Below are positions 6,028 to 14,437 of a stretch of 64,000 nucleotides of DNA, one piece after another. Made by a program: the position numbers and the translations under genes. The notes under the pieces were generated by a model. It saw only the letters and a list, made by a program, of their open reading frames with translations. It ran no database searches and was not told where the DNA came from. The DNA is from Legionella antarctica (GTDB lineage: Bacteria > Pseudomonadota > Gammaproteobacteria > Legionellales > Legionellaceae). Position 1 is the first letter of the stretch. Every line of letters begins with the position of its first letter. Location of the stretch: contig NZ_AP022840.1 in the NCBI RefSeq assembly GCF_011764505.1, forward strand, positions 62,001-126,000. Direction: 5' to 3'.

Positions 6028-9000
6028 CTAATAAATCTCCATCTCTTCTCGTTGTAACGATTTAATTTTTTCAATGGATTGATTTTTATTCTCTGGAATT
6101 TCAAGTTTCATCTTCTGAGAAATGGTCTCAAGACACTTCTTTATTTGGTCTTGATTCATATCTATTTTATTAGGATTTAACAGGATTTTATCGACACTAA
6201 TCGCTTTGTTCAGCGTATCAATAACACCTTGTACTCCACTGGATTTATTTACATCATTGAAGTCTTTTTCCCATTTTGGTATGGCAATCTCTATGGTTTT
6301 CCCATGCTGTTTTAATCGCTCAATGGCTTGAATAATTACTGTGTCCTCCTTAATGGGCTTCCCATCATTATCAAGACAAAGAACTACTTTATCAGTAAGT
6401 AAATCCATATGGATATTAAGAAATCCCCCCTTTCCAAGAGAGGCTATAACGCGTTCATTTTGTACGGCATCTCGAATACTTAACCCAGTGACCACCCCTT
6501 CCGCGAGATAAGTGACACTTTCTGTTCCCTGACCTTCATTTAAGATAACCCCGGCACCTGCTTTTGAACCATATGATTTCTTATCTTTTATGTTCATTAA
6601 AGGTTTATTAGCTGTCTCTTTATCCAGGTATATTGCCTCAACGGCTACGATCTTATTATCTTTGTCTCGTGCAATATTTAGCAAAGCAGGCCTGTATTTT
6701 ATTTCCTCAGATTTCTGGGTGTATACATTAGGATGAAAACGAAGATTTTCACCAGAAGTATTGTGTATCCCTCTAATTTCCTTTAAATACGTCTCTGCAA
6801 TCGTACCCTTTATAGGTTTGGATTCCCGTACCAATTGCATGCCATAGTCGTCTTGTTTTCCCTCTTTTATATTGTGTTTCTTATTATAATGATTAGGCTG
6901 TTTATCCATCGCTTTAATACTTTCTTTTAAGTCATCACCGGTTAATTTTGCACCATATTCAAGACTTTCTTTAAAGTTTAGATTCAATGTTTTTTGAATC
7001 AAATGAAGCATATTTCCTTTTTCCATGGTTTCAAAATTAAACCATGTTCCTCTTTTTTCCCCAGTTAAACAAAAGCTTAAACTGCCATTTGTGCCATATC
7101 GATATTCAGTTTTTGAAGACAGCGCGCGATTAGGCTCTCCAAGCAACGATTGAATAACCAGCTCCGCATGGTGTGATAAATTTTGTGACACGATATTGGC
7201 ATCATATTGAGGTGTCTGGCTCTTGATTTTGAGTTTAAAACCTGATGAATTTGGAGCCATTGATGGGGATTTGTGTGTTTTAGCTTTGTTGTCAGTATTA
7301 AGACGGTTTAATGATTCTAATGCAGATGTTTTCTCTGGAGTGACACGAAGTTGTTTTTGCAATTTATTATAATTATCCGTATAAATCATGGCATGCTGTG
7401 AGCCACGAGTTGCCATGATGTAGAACGAACGTAAATGATTTACCTTGGCATTTCTGGTTTCAGCTACTCCGATAACAAAAGGAGATGAAGCCCCCTGAAT
7501 AGAGTAACTCGTGGCCGTATAACTATAATCCCAATGTGAATCTTTCATTTCCTTTTTTAGTAATACATGATTGGCGCCTTGGCTGTCTTTTACTGTAAAG
7601 GACTCATCCCCTACATCAGTCACTTGCACCCGTTCATTAGCAAAACGTCCTATAGCTTTATCTGATTTTTTAAAATGTATTTTTTCACCAACAGAGATTT
7701 TTCCTGGCTTTGATTGAAATAATTCGATTTTCCAATCCTTATTTTCTTTTTCAGGTACAAATACTGTTTTATTTCCTTTGGTATCATTTAAAACCACTAC
7801 TTTAGCTGATTCGTCTATTGATACCACTTTGAAATAGTGATCCCCTTTTTTTAAAAAATACTCGCCCTCTTTTTTTAAACAGTCACGATAGGTTTCACAA
7901 TAATAAAGTTCTGCGGTGGTGTAATTCGTGCTTAATAGTCGGGGGAATGACTTATTTTCAGAGCCCAGAGAGGATTCTTCCATTAGAGCATCACGTATAA
8001 GAGTGTTTGCACTCTCTCTTTTTTTGTTTTCATGAATAATAACAATGGTATTATCACGACAAGCAGGGGTACGGGATAAATAGTCCCCTACTGCCATTTC
8101 AATGGGGCTATTGTGCTTTAATTGCTCCAAAGGAGTCTCATTAGCCTCTTGTTTTGAGGGTTCGTGTTGGTGCTCATCATCCTTTTTACCTGTTTCCATA
8201 ACGGAGCATTTAATCTCATGATAAGGACTGTTCTCTTTATTTCGTTCAATGGAAACTAAGGGTAGCGCTGCTAATTGAGCTAAAGCCTTGTCTGTATCCC
8301 CACCAATTAAGGTTTCAATGGCTTTTTTATAACCTACGACTTGCTGCCTTACCAGCTCGTCCATAGTGGCCACGCTAATACTACCCTCCTGAATCAATAT
8401 CTTGCTTGGTTTTCCGCTCTCAATACTCTGATGTTGATTGATATCTCCCAGTAAAGCGCAACGAGCACCCGAATCTTTAATTTTTTGGACTAAGCTTGCG
8501 CAATCTCGGTTGGATACCATCGATGATTCATCAAGAAGTAGTAGTGATTTATTGGTTAACGTAGGCTCTTGTTCTTCTGCAATAAGAAAACTCTTTAAGG
8601 TTTGTGCCTGGATGCCTAATGCTTTCATTTCCTTCACCGCCTGGTGCGTTGGGGCTACTGCAACGATATCAATACCACCAGGTACCATTGATTTTGCATG
8701 TTCAATGGTATCAATGGCCGTTCGATTCATGGTTGTTTTACCCGTTCCCGCGTAGCCCTGAATCATAATGAATTGATCCGCTGTAGTTGTGATTAACTCA
8801 CAGGCTTCTTTTTGTCCTTTTGTAAGATTCGCCTGTTCTAATTGGCTGCGTGCCTCATCACCACTCATCAACGGTTTAAGCGTGTTAATTCCTGCCCTAA
8901 CTGTATTAATAATCGATTCTTCAAAAGCCACCGCTTCTTTGGTGGTCAATAAATTCTGCATTCCAGAAATTAAATCACCGCTTTTTATTACCCTATCTAA

Positions 9001-11859
9001 CACACTATCCAATTCGTTAAAGCCTGACTTCCCAATAGCCTTGTGAAGTGCAACCTCGAGTACTTCTGCCCTTTCGAATGCAGCTTCTCGCTCAGAAAGA
9101 TGGGCAATAGCAAATTGCAGTGCTTTTTCAGCCTCACTTTTTATTGGTTTTTCACCCGACAATAGGTCTAAGGCGTTCTCAAGTGTTGTTAGTAGCTCAT
9201 TGGTTGTGGCGTTATCAATAATGTGTGCGCCATGATTTGTTTTGGCAGCTTCTAAAGTCAAGGATATTGCAGAAGTTTGAGGGGTAGTTTTCAGTGCGTA
9301 TCGATTGGCCTTGTCCACATCATCAGTAATAATCTGCAACTCTTCTTTACTTGATTCAGACAACAATGACAGGGTGTTTTGACGAAGAGCATAGGCAGGC
9401 AGGGTAATGATGGTTCGAACAACTGGCTTAAAATCATTGGCATACAGGGTCTTGGCATAAGCATGGTTCAACGGGAAATGTTTTTCGGTGCTCGTGAGTA
9501 GGTGAATGGTGTTTTTTCCATTTTTTATCTTAATTCCATGGCGAGTGAACGCAGATACTTCATACTGCGTCCCTATTTTTACTCCCTCAAAAGAAAGGCT
9601 GCCTGTGGCTACTAATTTATCACCTATCCCAACAGATAATGGTGTTTGTTCGTAAATCTGCATCGATTGCGTGATGTTTTTAGTGGATAGATGTGAGATT
9701 CCCCCCTTGTGATTACGCACCACGAGCTGATTATCCTTCTCATTGACACTAATCACGGTGAATTTTTTAGATTCATTGCGCGTATTCTGAATTAATACCC
9801 AATCTTTCTGATAACTTTTAGCCAATTTTTTCTCACTGTCGGTCAGAGAAAGTCGGCTCAAGGTATTAATGGTTTTTTCATCCGATGAAATCTCACCCTG
9901 CTCTTTTAGCTGTTTGCGAATCGCATCATTCACTTCTTTGGCTTCCAACTTCGATGCGGTTAATACCCGTGTATTGTCTCTCTGGTTCAAAGGTATGGAG
10001 CTATAGAGCGTGGCCGTTTTTAAAATACGCGCATCTTTTTCTCGCACCTCAATGAGATTAATGTTGGTGGTGCGCAACGGCCTGTCTTCAACTTTAAATG
10101 TTTTTACCTGAGCTTTATCAAGAAGGCCTGGGATGTCTGATTTAAAGCCGGACAAGGATTGTGACTTTTCCAGCAAGACCACTTTGGCTGCACGTCTATC
10201 CGCGATGGATAATAAGGTATTCATCTCATCAGGGGAAAGGCGCTGTGACTCATCCACAATGAGTAATTCGCGCTCTTTTTTACTTTTAAAAAAGGGCAGT
10301 CTATGGTCTGACTCATGACGATAATTAAAGCCTGCAACTGTTTCGCACAAATCCTGCTTTCCAATAGACAAAATCCATTGCCATAAGGAGGGCGCTGATT
10401 TGGTCATGTCCTGATTAATACTTAGTGCTGAAAGGGCTGAGGGGCTAAGTACTCGAATGTTTTTTGACGTTTGGGCATAATCGATTAAAGTGCTTAGGAG
10501 CTCTCGTGATGTAGCACTTTCTTGTTTGATTCGAACAACCCCCTCTTTATGAAATAAGGCCTGTGTCACACCCTTTTGAATGGATTCATTATCAGTTAAT
10601 TTTTTTACCTTATTCATATCGCGTACTATGGCATTTTTTTGTGGCGTAAAGTTTGATATTTTTTTAATAAGCGCTTGTTCTTTATTAATTAATTTATACG
10701 TCGTAAAACAAGTATCTTCCGTATCAAGAGCAATGAGCTGTTGTGTGTTAAGGGCAGTATCAATTTGTTGAATCAGTGCATCAAAACCCTGTTCACCTAA
10801 TGAAAAATGGAGGCTTGTCTGCAATAGTTCCTGATAAGTAAACTTAAGTTTTTTTTCTTCTAAGTGAGCAATGGCATCAAACACACCCATGCCAAGCTCT
10901 TGACTCTTAGGCTGATTATCCTTTATCGCATGAGTAGTACGAGTTTGCTCTTTCAAAGTAGCTAAATAAGTCGATGGATTAACGCCCAGAGCTTCGCTTT
11001 CTTTGTTCCAGCGCTCACGTAATACCTCGGGGTCGATTACTTCTTTGCGCTTCCTGGAGTCCAGAGTTGCCCTGTCATATGCTTTTAAGGAATCAGAGTG
11101 CATGCCCTTTATTTGTTCCTCAACCTGTGCGCGGCGTTTGGACAATTGCGTCAGGAGTTCCTTATCAAAATGTTTGATTTCAAATAAACCATGAGCGTCC
11201 CCTGTCTGCTCTATTTCCAGCCCCATATTTTTTAAACCAACAGCAATTTCAGAGCGATACACTAGCCCCAAAAAAATTTGGTTATCCATAATCCATTCCA
11301 TGGTGCCGTGATTGCGACTGATATCAGAGGCAAGGGCTCGCCACTTGCCATCAAGACGCTCAGTAAAATTCATCAACAACGCATGCACATGAAGCTGGGG
11401 ATCTTGTTCTCTTGAGGTATCATGCAGAATAGTTGCAAAGCACAAATTTCCAGACTTTTCATACTCCATACCTTCTTTCCCTGACTTGCGTGCCTCGGCT
11501 GCTTCCCTCTCAATGAGTTTCAATACGGTTTTCACCGCATTTAAGTGCAAATCTACAAATTCTTTATGCTCACAGACTAATGCAAGATACGACACGGATT
11601 TAGGTGCGGAGAAGGTCAAATCATAACCGCCACGATGCTTGATTTCACCGCTAAGGGATTTCAGGCCAATGACATCACCGCTTGGTAAAACACCGCCAAC
11701 AACTGCTTCAAGTGCATGAACATCCACCTCACCTACAAGGTTTTGACGCGCAGCACTTAAGCCCACCCATTCAGTGGTTAGCTGATTCGTGAAATAATAG
11801 TTTTCTTTAGCAAAATAATACTTAGGATTATTAATAGGCTTTACCTGCATACTTAACAT
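6028..11859 (-). CDS. traI: TraI relaxase-helicase (MobF) with C-terminal primase/TOPRIM-like extension
   Basis: TraI nicks oriT and unwinds the transferred strand. The N-terminus has the paired tyrosines Y14-Y15 and Y21-Y22, and the metal-binding histidines H146, H157 and H159, the same numbering as F TraI. A degenerate helicase unit (Walker B-like LLIVDESQRL) lies near residues 430-570. The active helicase has GYAGTGKTT near residue 1037 and LLLLDESSMV. After about residue 1510 come a region like DUF7146 and a TOPRIM-like block (VTYLAEGVVTGLSIRDAV, LCLDNDGK), as in plasmid primases; F TraI has no such part. At 1943 residues it is longer than F TraI. The start has AAAGGA and lies 11 bp after traD. 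Confidence 0.95.
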   Translation of the reverse strand: MLSMQVKPINNPKYYFAKENYYFTNQLTTEWVGLSAARQNLVGEVDVHALEAVVGGVLPSGDVIGLKSLSGEIKHRGGYDLTFSAPKSVSYLALVCEHKEFVDLHLNAVKTVLKLIEREAAEARKSGKEGMEYEKSGNLCFATILHDTSREQDPQLHVHALLMNFTERLDGKWRALASDISRNHGTMEWIMDNQIFLGLVYRSEIAVGLKNMGLEIEQTGDAHGLFEIKHFDKELLTQLSKRRAQVEEQIKGMHSDSLKAYDRATLDSRKRKEVIDPEVLRERWNKESEALGVNPSTYLATLKEQTRTTHAIKDNQPKSQELGMGVFDAIAHLEEKKLKFTYQELLQTSLHFSLGEQGFDALIQQIDTALNTQQLIALDTEDTCFTTYKLINKEQALIKKISNFTPQKNAIVRDMNKVKKLTDNESIQKGVTQALFHKEGVVRIKQESATSRELLSTLIDYAQTSKNIRVLSPSALSALSINQDMTKSAPSLWQWILSIGKQDLCETVAGFNYRHESDHRLPFFKSKKERELLIVDESQRLSPDEMNTLLSIADRRAAKVVLLEKSQSLSGFKSDIPGLLDKAQVKTFKVEDRPLRTTNINLIEVREKDARILKTATLYSSIPLNQRDNTRVLTASKLEAKEVNDAIRKQLKEQGEISSDEKTINTLSRLSLTDSEKKLAKSYQKDWVLIQNTRNESKKFTVISVNEKDNQLVVRNHKGGISHLSTKNITQSMQIYEQTPLSVGIGDKLVATGSLSFEGVKIGTQYEVSAFTRHGIKIKNGKNTIHLLTSTEKHFPLNHAYAKTLYANDFKPVVRTIITLPAYALRQNTLSLLSESSKEELQIITDDVDKANRYALKTTPQTSAISLTLEAAKTNHGAHIIDNATTNELLTTLENALDLLSGEKPIKSEAEKALQFAIAHLSEREAAFERAEVLEVALHKAIGKSGFNELDSVLDRVIKSGDLISGMQNLLTTKEAVAFEESIINTVRAGINTLKPLMSGDEARSQLEQANLTKGQKEACELITTTADQFIMIQGYAGTGKTTMNRTAIDTIEHAKSMVPGGIDIVAVAPTHQAVKEMKALGIQAQTLKSFLIAEEQEPTLTNKSLLLLDESSMVSNRDCASLVQKIKDSGARCALLGDINQHQSIESGKPSKILIQEGSISVATMDELVRQQVVGYKKAIETLIGGDTDKALAQLAALPLVSIERNKENSPYHEIKCSVMETGKKDDEHQHEPSKQEANETPLEQLKHNSPIEMAVGDYLSRTPACRDNTIVIIHENKKRESANTLIRDALMEESSLGSENKSFPRLLSTNYTTAELYYCETYRDCLKKEGEYFLKKGDHYFKVVSIDESAKVVVLNDTKGNKTVFVPEKENKDWKIELFQSKPGKISVGEKIHFKKSDKAIGRFANERVQVTDVGDESFTVKDSQGANHVLLKKEMKDSHWDYSYTATSYSIQGASSPFVIGVAETRNAKVNHLRSFYIMATRGSQHAMIYTDNYNKLQKQLRVTPEKTSALESLNRLNTDNKAKTHKSPSMAPNSSGFKLKIKSQTPQYDANIVSQNLSHHAELVIQSLLGEPNRALSSKTEYRYGTNGSLSFCLTGEKRGTWFNFETMEKGNMLHLIQKTLNLNFKESLEYGAKLTGDDLKESIKAMDKQPNHYNKKHNIKEGKQDDYGMQLVRESKPIKGTIAETYLKEIRGIHNTSGENLRFHPNVYTQKSEEIKYRPALLNIARDKDNKIVAVEAIYLDKETANKPLMNIKDKKSYGSKAGAGVILNEGQGTESVTYLAEGVVTGLSIRDAVQNERVIASLGKGGFLNIHMDLLTDKVVLCLDNDGKPIKEDTVIIQAIERLKQHGKTIEIAIPKWEKDFNDVNKSSGVQGVIDTLNKAISVDKILLNPNKIDMNQDQIKKCLETISQKMKLEIPENKNQSIEKIKSLQREEMEIY

Positions 11860-11870
11860 GATTTATTCCT

Positions 11871-13727
11871 TTATTGAAAAATGGATTCCATATCGCACTC
11901 ACGCTCGACTCGCTTAGTATTAGCTGGTGCCTGAACATCAAAACGATTGTCTGTTGTGTCATTAACAACAGGCGTATTTTTAAGATTTGCATTGCATGCA
12001 GGAGTAGAAGGTAGGGTTCGAGATATAAAACCTGAGGCCTTTGCATCTCGTTTTTGGTAGTGAAGTTCCAATTTAGTAATAGGGTATTGACCAGGCAAGC
12101 GCAGATAACAGGTCAGTGGATCAAGTCCCATAACTTCAGGATAAGTCACCAAGGGACGCGTTATACGATTTTTACCTAGCGAAATACCGTCACGAATGGA
12201 GTTGGCTCCATAAGAATAATTTTCTCGGGTGTCATCAATTTCCTCATCCCCCAGCTCCTTACTTACAAGCTGTGCCATTTCATGGCTAGGGCTTGCAAAA
12301 AAGGCACGAGTATTGAGCAAATCAAAAATTTCAGCAGCCCCACTACGACCATAGACCTTCTCTAACTGGCTAAAACTTTGCATTCCCAGCAGGAAACAAC
12401 CGCCAAATTTCCTGACTTCGGCAATGGTTTCACCCAGCAGGGGTAATTTGTGCAAGCTGGGCAGCTCATCACAAATAAACCAAATGCGTCTGTTTGCATC
12501 TTCTGGCAAACTTAAGAGGGTTAGGGATGCCATAGCAATCCACATGGAAATCAACGGTTTTAAAGATTTATGTTGTTCTCCATTGCTTGATATAAAAAGC
12601 CAACCTTCCAAATCTTTATTTAATAGATAATCACGAATGGAAAAGGGGCTTCGTCCTGATTCTTCAAGACCACTTAACGACTGCATTGATTTAAGATAAG
12701 TTGTAATAACCGAGCGAATAGAAATGGCTGTTTTTTCTATTTTATTACTGACTAAAGTCGCGGCAGCCGTGCCAGCAAGATAAGGTTCCAGCTCACTAAA
12801 CTCGCCAGTTACAAGTAAACCTAACAACTTGGATAATGAACGCTCCTTATCCTCTCGCATTCGACTGGCAAGGCAGGCAAATACGGTACGTGCTGCGTTA
12901 ACCCAAAACGGATCGTTTTCTCCATGCATTGGAATAAGGCTTTCTGCCATATTTTCCAGTAGTTCGTCTTTTGGGGCTTCCAGCCATAAATCCCAATTAG
13001 CGCAGCGTGCATCAAAAGGATTGAGTAAGACATCATGCCCTTCCTGAAAATAGGCCTGAGTAAACGTACACCCCTTATCATAAACAATCACCCGATCGCC
13101 TCGTGCCCGCAAACAATCCATCAATTTCATAATTAACTGACTTTTTCCCATGCCGACCGTGCCATGCACCAAAAAATGCTGCACCTCTGCACCGTGTAAC
13201 AAAGGAAATCCATCCAGGTTTAAATCAGATGCTTTTCCTTGTTTGATTATTTGTTTTTTAAGCGTTTCTGAGGGCACTAAACTCGCTCCTCGAATAAATT
13301 GATTTTGCGTTTGCACCTTCCCTCGATAAATAAAATATCGACTTACTAAAAGTGCCACAATCAACGACAAGGGAAAGCCCCATAGAGTCGATTGTAAAAA
13401 CAGGCTCACTAACCTGTCCGAAGTTGCAGAAAAATAGTGATTGTTGAGTATCTGTTCCACTGTTTGTAGTGCATACCCTCCTTTAACAGGGATAGAAAAC
13501 TGATGGGGTATCCCAGCTAGATGGTAAAAATGAGCGCCATGATAGGACAATGTCTGACTTATCATTCCATGCGGTGCAACAATACAGGTTAATAGAACAC
13601 TTAATCCTGCCCAAATAAATAAGTACACATGAAAGAGTGCTTTGTTAATCTGAAACCACATGCGCAGATTATGAAATGAAATCTGGCCGCCTCGGGTGTA
13701 ATGTTTGTAATTGGATTCATTATTCAT
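11871..13727 (-). CDS. traD: TraD type IV coupling protein
   Basis: TraD is the inner-membrane ATPase that feeds the relaxosome to the secretion channel. The protein has two membrane segments (about residues 30-50 and 108-133), Walker A GTVGMGKS near residues 189-196, and a Walker B region around FICDELPSL. The chosen start (MNNES) has AGAGGTGA six bases upstream and is 15 codons inside the longest frame. It is about 618 residues, shorter than F TraD (717), which has a long TraM-binding tail. It precedes traI by 11 bp. Confidence 0.93.
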   Translation of the reverse strand: MNNESNYKHYTRGGQISFHNLRMWFQINKALFHVYLFIWAGLSVLLTCIVAPHGMISQTLSYHGAHFYHLAGIPHQFSIPVKGGYALQTVEQILNNHYFSATSDRLVSLFLQSTLWGFPLSLIVALLVSRYFIYRGKVQTQNQFIRGASLVPSETLKKQIIKQGKASDLNLDGFPLLHGAEVQHFLVHGTVGMGKSQLIMKLMDCLRARGDRVIVYDKGCTFTQAYFQEGHDVLLNPFDARCANWDLWLEAPKDELLENMAESLIPMHGENDPFWVNAARTVFACLASRMREDKERSLSKLLGLLVTGEFSELEPYLAGTAAATLVSNKIEKTAISIRSVITTYLKSMQSLSGLEESGRSPFSIRDYLLNKDLEGWLFISSNGEQHKSLKPLISMWIAMASLTLLSLPEDANRRIWFICDELPSLHKLPLLGETIAEVRKFGGCFLLGMQSFSQLEKVYGRSGAAEIFDLLNTRAFFASPSHEMAQLVSKELGDEEIDDTRENYSYGANSIRDGISLGKNRITRPLVTYPEVMGLDPLTCYLRLPGQYPITKLELHYQKRDAKASGFISRTLPSTPACNANLKNTPVVNDTTDNRFDVQAPANTKRVERECDMESIFQ

Positions 13728-13813
13728 TGTGTCACCTCTTATCCTCTGTTTGGGCAAAGCAGCGGCTTCCACTACTTGCTTTTGTGGTTAAAATTTAGTC
13801 TTTTGGGTTGGTT

Positions 13814-14437
13814 TTATTTGTTTTGGGAGAATTCAGCCCTAAGCGTTTTGTCCTTATCAAAATAGTTTTTTACCAGAGTAAACAGCGTGCTAATTCCAAT
13901 GCGATTGAGTTCCATCTCAACAAGAATACTGGTTACTATACCGCTGATAAAAAAAGCGCCAAAGGCGATGAATAAAGCACACCCTGGAAACAAAAAAAGA
14001 GAAAGGGTGAGGACGGTTGCGGCATAAATGCGATAAGCAATGGTTCCAGCACGTCTTATTTGTTTCACCATCAACCCCCCTGTTTTAAGCTTGTTTTTCA
14101 ATTGACAGTCAATCAAAATGTAGTGATTTAACGCGCTGTAAATAAAGAGAAAGGCAAAAAGACATAAACCAAGAGCAAGTACTGACATCCAAAAAAATGC
14201 AGACAATAGCCCATATGCAGTCTCACTCATCAATGACTTCCAATAAAAAGGACAAGGAAGAAGATAGCCCAGAAGGATCACTCCATATAGTTTAAGAAAC
14301 ACCCGAACAAACAGTTGAACATTAGCCTTGTAGTACTCATGCGCTGGCATAATATCCACTTCCAGTGTTTTTAATGTTTCAATATCTTCGGTGATTGCTT
14401 TTTTTAATTCATGCGTATTCATTTCTTGGTTATTCAT
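13814..14437 (-). CDS. Membrane protein at the traS position, possible entry-exclusion protein
   Basis: This roughly 207-residue protein has a charged N-terminus and four probable membrane segments. The start overlaps the traG stop by eight bases, with AAAGGAG in the traG tail as ribosome site. In F the gene between traG and traD is traS, the inner-membrane entry-exclusion protein, which recognises TraG. Exclusion proteins diverge strongly, so the lack of visible similarity does not count against the idea. The assignment rests on position and topology only. Confidence 0.6.
   Translation of the reverse strand: MNNQEMNTHELKKAITEDIETLKTLEVDIMPAHEYYKANVQLFVRVFLKLYGVILLGYLLPCPFYWKSLMSETAYGLLSAFFWMSVLALGLCLFAFLFIYSALNHYILIDCQLKNKLKTGGLMVKQIRRAGTIAYRIYAATVLTLSLFLFPGCALFIAFGAFFISGIVTSILVEMELNRIGISTLFTLVKNYFDKDKTLRAEFSQNK

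Noticed and set aside
8438..11194. Several plus-strand ORFs of 60-105 codons opposite traI
   Set aside because: They are antisense to a well-supported relaxase-helicase, lack recognisable motifs and follow its codon pattern.
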